Source: Xanthobacteraceae bacterium
GTDB lineage: Bacteria; Pseudomonadota; Alphaproteobacteria; Rhizobiales; Xanthobacteraceae
Reading direction: 5' to 3'
Length of the DNA: 64,000 bases
NCBI GenBank assembly: GCA_028290465.1
Contig: JAQGJU010000136.1
Location: 1 to 64,000, forward strand
Position numbers and translations under genes: made by a program
The notes under the pieces: model-generated
Database searches by the model: none
Told to the model about the DNA's origin: nothing
What the model saw: only the letters and a program-made list of their open reading frames with translations
In this document: piece by piece, positions 1 through 8,782 of the stretch
Numbering within the stretch: the stretch's first letter is position 1
Layout: every line of letters begins with the position of its first letter

Positions 1-63
1 TCTCCCCGCGTGCGGGGAGAGGTCGACTTGTGAGCGCGAGCGAGCAAGTCGGGTGAGGGGGGC
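1..63. repeat. Palindromic REP-like repeat
   Basis: Bases 1-20 form a perfect dyad (TCTCCCCGC, 2-nt loop, GCGGGGAGA). A second dyad follows, with GACTTG near base 25 and CAAGTC near base 45, and then a G-rich tail. The layout of a C/G-tract hairpin followed by a G-run tail resembles the repeats at 48412, 48847 and 61481. It is cut by the window edge or lies right at it, so its true left end is unknown. It sits just downstream of the dehydratase stop codon. Confidence 0.6.
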
Positions 64-125
64 CCTCCACAGCGTGCTGCCTCAACGCCCCCTCATCCGG
101 CTGCCGCGACGTGTGCGTCGCCCGA

Positions 126-1868
126 TCAGGCTCGCTCTTTTTTCGGCTCTGCCCCGCGCAGGAAGCCGAAGTCGCAGCCCTCGTCGGCGCCGAGCACCTG
201 ATCGGCGTAGAGTTTTGCATAGCCGCGCGTCGGCTTTTGCGCCGCGACGAACGGGTTGGCGGCGGCGCGGGCTTTCAGTTCGGCTTCGTCGACCAGGAGG
301 TCGATGGTCTTGTTCTTCACCGAGATGCGGATGCGATCGCCGGTGCGCACCAAGCCGAGCGGCCCGCCGGACGCCGCATCCGGCGTGACATGCAGCACGA
401 TGGTGCCAAATGCCGTGCCGCTCATGCGGGCGTCCGACACCCGGATCATGTCCTTGACGCCGGCCTGCGCCAGTTTTTTCGGGATTGGCAGATATCCGGC
501 CTCAGGCATGCATTCCGGCGCATTCGGTCCGGCATTCTGCAGCACCATGATGTCGTGTGCCGCGATATCGAGCGCTGGGTCGTCGACGCGGGCCGCGAGA
601 TCGGCCAGCGACGTGAACACCACCGCCCGGCCCTCATGCTCAAACAGGTTCGAGTCGGCCGCCGAACGCTTCAGGATGGCGCCGCGCGGCGCCAGATTGC
701 CGAACAGCGCAACGAGACCGCCTTGCGGCTCCAGCGGCGTGGCGCGCGCCGAGATGATGGTGCGGTCGACCCACTCGTCGTCGTCCGTTTCCAGCCGTTG
801 GCCTAGCGTCTCACCGGTCACGGTCAGCACATCGAGATGCAGCAAGTCTTTCAATTCACGCAGCAGGGCGCCCATGCCGCCCGCCGCGTAAAAGTCTTCC
901 ATGTAGCCGTTGCCGACCGGCTTCAGGTTCACCAGCACCGGCGTGGTGTCCGACAGTTCATTCAGGCGCGGCAGCGAGACATTGACCCCGGCGCGGCCGG
1001 CGATCGCGGTCAGGTGGATGATCGCATTGGTGGAGCCACCGAGCGCCAGCAGCACACGGAGCGCGTTCTCGACCGACTTTTCGTTGACGATGCGGTCCGG
1101 CGTGATCTTCGAGCCGATCAGCTTGACGGCCGCGAGACCGGTGGCCTCGGCGGCGCGCAGCCGGTCGGCATGCACGGCCGGGATCGCGGCGGTGCCGGGC
1201 AGGATCATGCCGAGCGCCTCGGCAAGGCACGCCATGGTCGAAGCGGTGCCCATCACCGCGCAGGTGCCGGCTGTGGTGGCGAGCCGGCCCTCGACGGTGG
1301 AGATTTCCTCGTCGTCGACTTTGCCGGCGCGGTATTGCGCCCAGAACCGCCGGCAATCGGTGCAGGCGCCGAGCCGCTCGCCCTTATGCCGGCCGGTCAT
1401 CATCGGACCGCCGATCAGCATGATCGACGGCAGGCCGGCCGACACCGCGCCCATCAATTGCGCCGGTACGGTCTTGTCGCAGCCGCCCATCAGCACCACC
1501 GCGTCCATCGGCTGGGCGCGGATCATCTCCTCGGTGTCCATCGACATCAGGTTGCGGAATTTCAGGCTGGTCGGGCTCAGGAACACTTCGCCCAATGAGA
1601 TGGTCGGGAACTCGATCGGCAGCGCACCCGACGACAATACGCCGCGCTTCACCGCGTCCAAGAGTTCGGGAAAGTGTCGATGGCAGTTGTTGAAGCCGGA
1701 CGGCGTATAGGCGATGCCGACCACCGGCTTTTCCAGCATGGCACGCGAGTAACCCATCGACTGCGCGAACGAACGCCGCAGATACAGCGAGAAATCCCGG
1801 TCGCCGTAATTGGTCAGGCCATGGGCGAAGCCGACATTGCCGTTCTTGGTTTCACGCTTATCGGTCAT
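126..1868 (-). CDS. IlvD/Edd family dehydratase, probably sugar-acid type
   Basis: The 580-residue product belongs to the Fe-S dehydratase family of dihydroxy-acid, phosphogluconate and sugar-acid (arabinonate, xylonate) dehydratases, which eliminate water from 2,3-dihydroxy acids. Three cysteines sit where the [2Fe-2S] ligands of sugar-acid members lie: C62 in FNNCH, C130 in GGCDKTVPAQLMG and C203 in AGTCAVMG. A catalytic-serine segment DARMSGTAFG lies near residue 485. The length and the GACTDCRRFW insert fit sugar-acid dehydratases better than biosynthetic IlvD, but the substrate cannot be read from sequence. It is transcribed alone, away from the membrane-protein gene at 2097. The ATG at 1868 is the only good start. 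Confidence 0.85.
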   Translation of the reverse strand: MTDKRETKNGNVGFAHGLTNYGDRDFSLYLRRSFAQSMGYSRAMLEKPVVGIAYTPSGFNNCHRHFPELLDAVKRGVLSSGALPIEFPTISLGEVFLSPTSLKFRNLMSMDTEEMIRAQPMDAVVLMGGCDKTVPAQLMGAVSAGLPSIMLIGGPMMTGRHKGERLGACTDCRRFWAQYRAGKVDDEEISTVEGRLATTAGTCAVMGTASTMACLAEALGMILPGTAAIPAVHADRLRAAEATGLAAVKLIGSKITPDRIVNEKSVENALRVLLALGGSTNAIIHLTAIAGRAGVNVSLPRLNELSDTTPVLVNLKPVGNGYMEDFYAAGGMGALLRELKDLLHLDVLTVTGETLGQRLETDDDEWVDRTIISARATPLEPQGGLVALFGNLAPRGAILKRSAADSNLFEHEGRAVVFTSLADLAARVDDPALDIAAHDIMVLQNAGPNAPECMPEAGYLPIPKKLAQAGVKDMIRVSDARMSGTAFGTIVLHVTPDAASGGPLGLVRTGDRIRISVKNKTIDLLVDEAELKARAAANPFVAAQKPTRGYAKLYADQVLGADEGCDFGFLRGAEPKKERA

Positions 1869-2096
1869 GGCTGGCCCACGCTTGCTTATGGTGAAAACTC
1901 AATGGGTACGGCCGTATAGCCGGACCCGTGCCCGCCTGTGCACCTAAACCAAACGGCCTCCGGCAACAAGGTGACGATACGCCCGAACTATGCCGGGAAC
2001 GCTGCCCCCCGTCGTCTCGACCGCCCCGGATCGCATTGCTATAAGCCGAACCCGCGCCCGCCCTGCCCTTGCGGCACCCTTCTCGACGAGCCCCTC

Positions 2097-4244
2097 ATGC
2101 GACTGGATGTAAGAACTTCGGCGATGTGGCGCCAGCTTGGGCTGCGCCTCGGAGTCCTGGTTCTGGTCGTCGCGGTGCTTGGCCTGCCGATCCACGATCT
2201 GTTCCGCTATGGCGTGCTGGTGGCCGCCGCCGTCGTGGCGTTCACCGGGGCCGTGACGCTCGACGGCAAGCGGTGGCTGGCCGCCGTCGCGGTCGCGCTG
2301 GCCGCCTGGGTCGCTCTGGCGGTCTGGCCGGCGCCGCGCGTCGACGAGGGCTATAATTTCTTCTTTCCCGGCCCGGAAAGCGTCAAAGCGCTGGCGCTGC
2401 CCGACGATGTCGCGCAGGTGCTCGGGCGGCAGTTCAATGAGCAATATCCGCCGGCGACGCGCTGCGACAACACGACGAACGGCTGTTGCGCCGACGGTTC
2501 GTTCCCAAAGGCGGAAGGTCACGCATTCTCCAGCGACGCGATGTATCAACGTCCGGCCTATTCGCGTCAGGTACTGGGCATCGATTTCCACGATCCGGTG
2601 TCGCTGCGGCTCGGCGAGATCAACGGCGCCGCCTATCAATGGGAACATGGGTGGTGCAACATCGAGCGCTTCGTCCGCGACCGGCACTCGCTCAACATTT
2701 TCGACCGGTTCCGTCTGACGTTTCCGCTGTTCATGGTCTATCGCTTCCCGGCCGATTTCGTCGGCAGCACGCTGTGCTGGCGTGGCACCGTGATGTGGGA
2801 AGGCGCCGCCGGCCGCTTCGAGCAGATCGATCATCGCGACCAGGCCTGCCGCGAATTGCGCGCCGACGACGCCGGCCGGCGGATTTACGCGCTGTCGGTC
2901 AAGCCGGAGTTGCGGCTCGGCATGAACCTGCGCGCCAGCACCGACGTGCAGTCCCGCCGCGCCCTCGAATTCACCGTGATGCTGGGGGCGGCGATCGGCA
3001 TCTTGCTGTTGCTGGTGGCGGTCGACTGGCGGCGGCTGCGCCTGCCGGCGCTGGTGATCGCGCTGACCGTGCTGGCCGCAATGGTGATCGACATCCAGTT
3101 CCTCGGCGGCTTCCGCCCGCTCGACGACGGCGATGACGGCTTCACCTATGAGGTCTACGCCCGGAAGATCGTGCAGGCCGTGCTGGCCGGCGATCCGATC
3201 ACCGCGCTGATCGGCGCTGAACCGGTGTACTACTTCACGCCGGGCTTCCGCTATTTCCGCGCCATCGAACGCTTTCTGTTCGGCGATACCTATCTTGGCT
3301 ACCTCTCGGTGATCTTTGCGCTGCCGTTCCTGGTGCTGGCGCTGTTCCGCCGATTTCTGCCGAACGGCTGGGCCATCGTCATGGTGCTGCTGTTCGTGGC
3401 GACGCCGCTCGGCGCGCTGTTCGGATCGAGCCTGTTCTATTACCTGACCTGGGCGGCGCGCGGCTTCGCCGATCCGTTCGCCTTTGCGCTGTTGTTTTCC
3501 GGCTTCCTGCTGATCATCCCGAACCGTGACGAGACCGATCGGCCACGGATGACGCCGGCATTTTTCGGCGCGCTGGCGCTCGCCGCCGCGACCTTTGTGC
3601 GGCCCAACCTGCTGCTGGCGAGCGTCACCATGATCGGCGTCGCCGGGCTCATGGCGTTAAGCCGCCGAGACCTAGGCCGAGCCTTCGCGCTCGGCGCCGG
3701 CTATGCGTTCCTGGTCGTGTCGCCGCTGCATAATTACGTGTTCGGGCGTTCCACCGTGCTGTTCAGCGACAATGTGAACCAGCCGCAGACACTGCTGATG
3801 ACGCCGCTGCGTTATCTCCAGGCGCTGTGGGCGATGGTGCGGCTCGACGTCGCCGATCCGCAGGTCGGCAACGCGTTCCGGCAACTTGGCCGCTGGCTGT
3901 CAGGCCCGACCGAACTTCTGGCCATGGTGCCGGTCCATGCCGCGGCCGTGGCCGCGCTGGTGCGGGTCGGCGTATTCGGTGCCCGGTTCGATCCGTGGCT
4001 GCGGGCGCTGGCGCTGGCCACGCTGGTGCAGCACGGCATCGGCCTCTGTTACGTGAATTATGTTCGCTACAATCTCGGCACCTGGCTGCTGACCGCACTT
4101 GTGGCCGCGGTCTGGCTGCATCAGGAAGGCCTGCCGCTGTTCGACCGCGCCTATCCGGGCGCGCGCGACCGCCTGATGGAACGTACCGGAATGCGATTTC
4201 TGTCCGAGCGCTTGCGACGGCTGACCCAGGCACTCAGCGCCTGA
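2097..4244 (+). CDS. Large multi-pass membrane protein, candidate GT-C type glycosyltransferase
   Basis: The product is about 715 residues from the ATG at 2097. The frame is open upstream to a GTG at 1938, but those 53 codons look like leader: Pro/Cys-rich and with no membrane segment. Three N-terminal membrane segments precede a large extracytoplasmic region rich in Cys (CDNTTNGCC, HGWCN, STLCW, DQACREL). About eight further membrane segments follow. An acidic loop, PLDDGDDGFTYEVYAR, opens the second membrane block where GT-C glycosyltransferases carry catalytic acidic residues. The gene is followed after 7 nt by a GT2-GtrA protein, so a joint role in moving a polyprenyl-linked sugar to a periplasmic acceptor is likely. 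I do not recognise a named family, and the catalytic assignment is inference. Confidence 0.55.
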   Translation: MRLDVRTSAMWRQLGLRLGVLVLVVAVLGLPIHDLFRYGVLVAAAVVAFTGAVTLDGKRWLAAVAVALAAWVALAVWPAPRVDEGYNFFFPGPESVKALALPDDVAQVLGRQFNEQYPPATRCDNTTNGCCADGSFPKAEGHAFSSDAMYQRPAYSRQVLGIDFHDPVSLRLGEINGAAYQWEHGWCNIERFVRDRHSLNIFDRFRLTFPLFMVYRFPADFVGSTLCWRGTVMWEGAAGRFEQIDHRDQACRELRADDAGRRIYALSVKPELRLGMNLRASTDVQSRRALEFTVMLGAAIGILLLLVAVDWRRLRLPALVIALTVLAAMVIDIQFLGGFRPLDDGDDGFTYEVYARKIVQAVLAGDPITALIGAEPVYYFTPGFRYFRAIERFLFGDTYLGYLSVIFALPFLVLALFRRFLPNGWAIVMVLLFVATPLGALFGSSLFYYLTWAARGFADPFAFALLFSGFLLIIPNRDETDRPRMTPAFFGALALAAATFVRPNLLLASVTMIGVAGLMALSRRDLGRAFALGAGYAFLVVSPLHNYVFGRSTVLFSDNVNQPQTLLMTPLRYLQALWAMVRLDVADPQVGNAFRQLGRWLSGPTELLAMVPVHAAAVAALVRVGVFGARFDPWLRALALATLVQHGIGLCYVNYVRYNLGTWLLTALVAAVWLHQEGLPLFDRAYPGARDRLMERTGMRFLSERLRRLTQALSA

Positions 4245-4251
4245 TTGAGGA

Positions 4252-5376
4252 ATGATGCAGCCGACGGAAATAACGACCAGCGAAACTCGACCGGCGCCGG
4301 AACTCAGCGTCATCGTGCCGGCCTATAACGAATGCGCCAATGTGCCGATCATGGTCGAGCGGCTGCGCGTCGCCCTTGCCGGCATCGACTGGGAAGCCAT
4401 TTTCGTCGACGACAATTCGCCGGATGGCACCGCCGCCGCGGTGCGGGCGATCGGCCAGACCGACAGCCGTGTCCGCTGCATCCGCCGCATTGGCCGGCGC
4501 GGTCTCGCCGGCGCCTGCCTGGAAGGCATGCTGGCCAGCCAGGCGCGCTTCGTCGCGGTGATCGACGGCGATCTGCAGCACGACGAAACCTTGCTCGCCG
4601 CGATGCTGCAGGCGTTGCGCGGCGGCGACGCTGACTTGGCGGTGGCCACACGCTATGACGGCAGCGGTTCGGCCGAAGGCCTATCGTCCGGGCTGCGGAC
4701 CAAGATCAGCGCCTATTCAAACACCCTCTCGCAGCGCCTGCTGAAGGTCGAACTCAGCGATCCGATGAGCGGCTTCTTCATGCTGCGCCGCGCCGTGGTC
4801 GAAGAGGCCGCACCGTCGCTGTCCAGCCAGGGCTTCAAGATCCTGCTCGACATCGTCACCTCAAAGCCGGGACTGCGTTTCGTCGAACTGCCCTACACCT
4901 TCCGCGAGCGTCAGCACGGCGAGAGCAAGCTCGATGCCCGCGTCGCGCTCGATTTCATCGCGCTGCTGTTCGCCAAGCGGATCAGCGACGCGGTGTCGTT
5001 CCGCTTCCTGATGTTCTGCTTTGTCGGATTGACCGGCGTCGCCGTCCACATGCTCGCCCTGTTGCTGATCGGCGATTTGATCGGGCTCGGCTTCGGCGCC
5101 GCGCAGAGCATCGCCACCCTGACGGCGATCGTCTGGAACTTCGTGCTGAACAATGCGCTGACCTATCGCGACCAACGCCTGGCCGGCTGGGACTTCGTCA
5201 TCGGCCTCATTCGCTTCGCGGTGATTTGCGCGGTCGGTGCGCTGTCCAATGCCGGCGTCGCCTATTGGATATTTTCGTACGATCCGGACTGGTGGCTGGC
5301 CGGCCTCGCCGGCGCCCTGATGAGCGCGACCTGGAATTATGTCGTCAGCGCCGCCTTTGTCTGGCATGCCCGCTGA
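4252..5376 (+). CDS. GT2 family glycosyltransferase fused to a GtrA domain
   Basis: The 374-residue protein has two parts. Residues 15-240 form a DPM1-like GT2 domain: SVIVPAYNECANV at the start, the nucleotide-sugar DDNSPDG motif, the metal-binding VIDGDLQHDE, and YTFRERQHGESKLD near the end. Residues 245-374 form four membrane segments of the GtrA type (RFLMFCFVGLTGVAVH, WNFVLNNALTY). Such enzymes transfer a sugar from a nucleotide donor to polyprenyl phosphate on the cytoplasmic face, and the GtrA part may help flip it. The gene starts 7 nt after the upstream membrane protein, so the two are probably one transcript and one pathway. The sugar and the final acceptor are unknown. Confidence 0.85.
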   Translation: MMQPTEITTSETRPAPELSVIVPAYNECANVPIMVERLRVALAGIDWEAIFVDDNSPDGTAAAVRAIGQTDSRVRCIRRIGRRGLAGACLEGMLASQARFVAVIDGDLQHDETLLAAMLQALRGGDADLAVATRYDGSGSAEGLSSGLRTKISAYSNTLSQRLLKVELSDPMSGFFMLRRAVVEEAAPSLSSQGFKILLDIVTSKPGLRFVELPYTFRERQHGESKLDARVALDFIALLFAKRISDAVSFRFLMFCFVGLTGVAVHMLALLLIGDLIGLGFGAAQSIATLTAIVWNFVLNNALTYRDQRLAGWDFVIGLIRFAVICAVGALSNAGVAYWIFSYDPDWWLAGLAGALMSATWNYVVSAAFVWHAR

Positions 5377-5381
5377 ACGTG

Positions 5382-5395
5382 TTGCAGTGCGGCAA
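5382..5395. promoter_or_regulatory. Candidate FixK/FNR-type box upstream of hemA
   Basis: The 14-mer TTGCAGTGCGGCAA has the form TTGC-N6-GCAA. This fits the FixK2 consensus TTG(A/C)-N6-(T/G)CAA known from Bradyrhizobium. It starts just after the glycosyltransferase stop codon and lies about 200 bp before the hemA ATG. FixK control of hemA under low oxygen is established in Bradyrhizobium. Here it is inference from the motif alone. Confidence 0.45.
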
Positions 5396-5596
5396 TACCC
5401 GTCCCCCGGGTCCGCGGCAACCGTCAGGTTCCTCCATTGAACCCATTGCTGCCGGGCGCGACCAAGAGTTAGGCCAATTTTTCCGACGGTGATCATGCTA
5501 AAATCGCATGGCTCTCCGCAATTGGGCAATATCGCCTCGACAAGCGATGTGGAACCCTTCTAAAAAGCTGCAGACCCGGCCGGGAGACAAGCCACC

Positions 5597-6826
5597 ATGA
5601 ATTACGACGCGTTCTTTGCCGATGCCTTGGCGACCCTGCGGGACGAACGCCGCTACCGGGTATTTGCCGATCTGGAGCGACTGGCCGGCCGGTTTCCGCA
5701 CGCCATCTGGCATTCGCCGCAAGGACCGCGCGATGTCGTGATGTGGTGCTCGAACGACTATCTCGGCATGGGCCAGCACCCGAAGGTCATCGGCGCCATG
5801 GTCGAGACCGCGACCCGGATGGGCGCCGGCGCCGGCGGCACCCGCAATATCGCCGGCACCAATCATCCGCTGGTCGAGCTGGAGCGCGAGCTCGCCGACC
5901 TGCACGGCAAACAGGCCGCGCTGCTGTTCACGTCCGGCTACGTGTCCAACCAGACCGGCATTTCGACCATCGCCAGCCTGATGCCCGGCTGCCTGATCCT
6001 GTCGGATGCCTGGAACCACAATTCGATGATCGAGGGCGTTCGGCGTTCGGGCTGCGACAAGCAGATCTGGCGCCACAACGACATCGTGCATCTGGAGGAA
6101 CTGCTCAAGGCGGCTCCGCCCGAGCAACCGAAGCTGATCGTGTTCGAAAGCCTGTATTCGATGGACGGCGATATCGCCCCGATCGAGGCGATCTGCGATC
6201 TCGCCGACCGCTACGGCGCAATGACCTATCTGGACGAAGTGCACGCGGTCGGCATGTACGGCCCGCGCGGCGGCGGCATCGCCGAGCGCGACGGCGTGAT
6301 GGCCCGGGTCGACGTGATCGAGGGCACACTGGCCAAGGCGTTCGGTTGCCTCGGCGGTTACATCGCCGGCAGTGAAGCGATGGTTGACGCGGTGCGCTCC
6401 TATGCGCCGGGCTTCATCTTCACCACCGCGCTGCCGCCGCCCGTGTGCGCCGCCGCGACCGCCGCGATCCGGCATCTGAAGACATCGCATTGGGAACGCG
6501 AGCGGCACCAGGACCGTGCCGGCCGCGTCAAGGCCGTCTTGGCCGCCGCCGGCCTGCCGGTGATGCCGAACGACACCCATATCGTGCCGCTGTTCGTCGG
6601 CGACGCCGCCAAGTGCAAGGCGGCGAGCGACATGCTGCTGGCCGATCACGGCATCTACATTCAGCCGATCAACTATCCGACGGTGCCCAAGGGCACCGAG
6701 CGGCTGCGCATCACGCCGTCGCCGTACCACGAGGACGCGCTGATCGACACGCTGGCCGAGGCGCTGGTCGATGTGTGGGAGCGCCTTGAGCTGCCGCTGC
6801 ACAAGCGGGCACTGGCGGCGGAGTAG
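5597..6826 (+). CDS. hemA: 5-aminolevulinate synthase
   Basis: The 409-residue enzyme is a PLP-dependent alpha-oxoamine synthase. It condenses glycine and succinyl-CoA to 5-aminolevulinate, the first step of heme synthesis in alphaproteobacteria. Visible signatures are [13 protein letters not shown] near residue 50, the glycine-rich [13 protein letters not shown], the aspartate of YLDEVHAVG and the PLP lysine K247 in [12 protein letters not shown]. Length is normal for the family. A GGAG ribosome site lies nine bases before the ATG. A 220-bp upstream gap carries a FixK-type box. The gene is convergent with the AbrB-family gene, with 10 bases between the stop codons. Heme made here would feed the cytochrome oxidase encoded at 25.8-32.4 kb. 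Confidence 0.96.
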   Translation: MNYDAFFADALATLRDERRYRVFADLERLAGRFPHAIWHSPQGPRDVVMWCSNDYLGMGQHPKVIGAMVETATRMGAGAGGTRNIAGTNHPLVELERELADLHGKQAALLFTSGYVSNQTGISTIASLMPGCLILSDAWNHNSMIEGVRRSGCDKQIWRHNDIVHLEELLKAAPPEQPKLIVFESLYSMDGDIAPIEAICDLADRYGAMTYLDEVHAVGMYGPRGGGIAERDGVMARVDVIEGTLAKAFGCLGGYIAGSEAMVDAVRSYAPGFIFTTALPPPVCAAATAAIRHLKTSHWERERHQDRAGRVKAVLAAAGLPVMPNDTHIVPLFVGDAAKCKAASDMLLADHGIYIQPINYPTVPKGTERLRITPSPYHEDALIDTLAEALVDVWERLELPLHKRALAAE

Positions 6827-6836
6827 CGTTTAGAAT

Positions 6837-7979
6837 TCAGTCGTCGCCGCCAAGACGCGGCGGATTGGCGGCGGGCGGCGGCGGCACTTGAGGCGATATT
6901 TGGCCCTTGCCGCGCAGGCCGAGCCAGCGCGCGATCACCGGCAGCGATAGGCCAACCATCAGCACCCTCGCGACGTGATGCGCCCCGACATAGACCGGGT
7001 CGAGATGCATCGCGAGCGCCAGGATCATCATGGCGTCAACCGCGCCCGGCGCGAACGCCACCACGGCGTCGGCCACCGCGATTTTCAGCACGCTGGTGAC
7101 AAAGCCGGCGAACATCCCGGTCACGGCCAGCGCCACCGCGAACGAACCGAACGCCGCGCCGAGATAGCGCAGCAGCAAGCGCGGCTCGGCCTGGGCAAAG
7201 CGCGATCCGACCACAGCGCCAAGACCGACGATCGAAATCGTCGAAAACCACCAGGGCAGCTTGGCGTGGATCAGCCCGGAGCCGTGCAGCACCGCCGACA
7301 TGATCATCGCGCCGAAGATCAATCCGCCCGGAAATCGGGCCCAATGGGCCAGCACGGCGGCGGTGCCCGAGGCAACGCACAGAATCGCCAGTTCAACCGG
7401 ACTGTCGATGCCCATCCCTGTTGTGGCCGTCGCAGCGGCACCGGCCAGGGTCCCGTACTGAACGCCGAACAGTCCAAGAGCCAGCGGCACGCCGAAAGTC
7501 AGAATCACCACCCGCAGCGTCTGCACGATGACGATCGGACGCAGATCGGCACCGGTTTCGGCCGCCAGCGCGACCACCTGCGACATAGCTCCCGGAAAGC
7601 TGGCGAATAGCGCCGGGCGCGACTCCCAGCCGTGCACGAACATCAGATATCTTGAGGTCGCCACGGTGACGCAGAGCGTCGACAGGATCGCGGCCACGAT
7701 ACTGAGCGGCCATTCGGCGACGCCCTTGACCGTCTCCGGCGTCACCACCCCGCCCAGCGTGATGCCGATGACGACGAAAAACACCCGCGCCAGCGGCAAC
7801 GGCACCCGCATCGGCCGGCCGGACAGGGCCGCTATCGATACGAACAGGATGGCGCCGGCGAGCCAGCCGGCTGGAAATCCCAGCACGCCGAACAGCGCAC
7901 CGCCGGCCGCCGCAAGGGCGAAGGTCTCGGCGAGCGCGAGCAGGCTGGATTTCGATATCGTGAATGCCATGGGGCTCAA
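6837..7979 (-). CDS. AbrB family membrane protein (putative transporter)
   Basis: The 380-residue protein is almost wholly hydrophobic, with about ten membrane segments arranged as two related halves. Each half has a small-residue motif before a polar break: FPAGWLAGAILF in the first and FPGGLIFGAMIMS in the second. This is the duplicated membrane AbrB layout (PF05145), sometimes mislabelled ammonia monooxygenase. The function is unproven; transport is the usual guess. A proline- and alanine-rich tail ends the protein. It runs convergently to hemA and upstream of the FixJ-like gene, but with a 147-bp gap it need not be cotranscribed. The start could also be the ATG at codon 4. Confidence 0.75.
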   Translation of the reverse strand: MSPMAFTISKSSLLALAETFALAAAGGALFGVLGFPAGWLAGAILFVSIAALSGRPMRVPLPLARVFFVVIGITLGGVVTPETVKGVAEWPLSIVAAILSTLCVTVATSRYLMFVHGWESRPALFASFPGAMSQVVALAAETGADLRPIVIVQTLRVVILTFGVPLALGLFGVQYGTLAGAAATATTGMGIDSPVELAILCVASGTAAVLAHWARFPGGLIFGAMIMSAVLHGSGLIHAKLPWWFSTISIVGLGAVVGSRFAQAEPRLLLRYLGAAFGSFAVALAVTGMFAGFVTSVLKIAVADAVVAFAPGAVDAMMILALAMHLDPVYVGAHHVARVLMVGLSLPVIARWLGLRGKGQISPQVPPPPAANPPRLGGDD

Positions 7980-8126
7980 TGCCGCGCGGCAGCCGTGACG
8001 TCAAATGCAGGGCTGCGGACCAGCCATGCGGGGGTCCGCAGGCCGCGCGTCATCGACACGTCGCAACCGCAATAGCGACGACAGCGTCGATCGGCGTGTA
8101 TCAGGGCAGGGATTTCGCCCCCAAGG

Positions 8127-8747
8127 TTAGTGACTCATCACGATGCGGACCAGATCGGCGGCATTTCGGGCCCCAAGCTTTTCCATGATGCGGGCACGAT
8201 GCACTTCGATGGTGCGCGGCGAGATGCCGAGTTGCCGCCCGGCCTCCTTGTTGGAGGCGCCGCGCGCGATCTGCGCCAGAACATCGCGCTCGCGCGGCGT
8301 CAACAGATCGCGGCCGGGGAATTGATGCGCCAACAGGTCAGCACCCTCGCCGTTCTCGCCGCGGCGTTTGAAGGCCGCGATCGCTTCGCGCACTCGCGTC
8401 ACCACGGTATCGGCGTCGAATGGCTTCTCGATAAAGTCGAGGGCGCCGTTCTTGATGGCTTCGACCGCCATCGGAATATCGCCCTGGCCGGAAATGATGA
8501 AGATCGGCGCGCCGTAGTTCTGCGCGTTCAGCTCCTTCAAGATGTCGAGGCCGGAGCGGCCCGGCATGTGCACGTCGAGGACGATGCAGGCCGGCGTACG
8601 CGCCCGCGCGGCGGCCAGAAACGAGGAGCCCTCGCTAAAACCGGAGACGTGATAGCCCTCCAGCGACAGCACCATCGAAAGCGCCTCGCGTACCGACTGA
8701 TCGTCATCGACGATGAAGACTTCGCCACTTTCAAGAACCTGAGACAT
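8127..8747 (-). CDS. FixJ-like response regulator
   Basis: The 206-residue protein has a receiver domain (residues 1-120) with acidic pocket DDD near residue 15, phospho-acceptor D58 in VLDVHMPG, S86 and K108 in DFIEKPF. A LuxR/GerE helix-turn-helix follows (LTPRERDVLAQIARG, SNKEAGRQLGISPRTIEVHR). Length and linker match FixJ. The frame is open to an ATG at 8828, but the ATG at 8747 gives the FixJ-length protein. It also avoids overlapping the kinase stop codon by 46 bases. The kinase gene lies 35 bases upstream on the same strand, so the two form an operon. In rhizobia FixJ activates fixK and nifA; no fixK gene is present in this window. Confidence 0.85.
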   Translation of the reverse strand: MSQVLESGEVFIVDDDQSVREALSMVLSLEGYHVSGFSEGSSFLAAARARTPACIVLDVHMPGRSGLDILKELNAQNYGAPIFIISGQGDIPMAVEAIKNGALDFIEKPFDADTVVTRVREAIAAFKRRGENGEGADLLAHQFPGRDLLTPRERDVLAQIARGASNKEAGRQLGISPRTIEVHRARIMEKLGARNAADLVRIVMSH

Positions 8748-8782
8748 CGCAATACGTCCTTTTTGTCGTCCGCTTTCGCACC

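Noticed and set aside
1938-2096. 53-codon N-terminal extension of the large membrane protein
   Set aside because: The Pro/Cys-rich leader precedes the first membrane helix and has no ribosome site. The ATG at 2097 gives a normal membrane-protein start.
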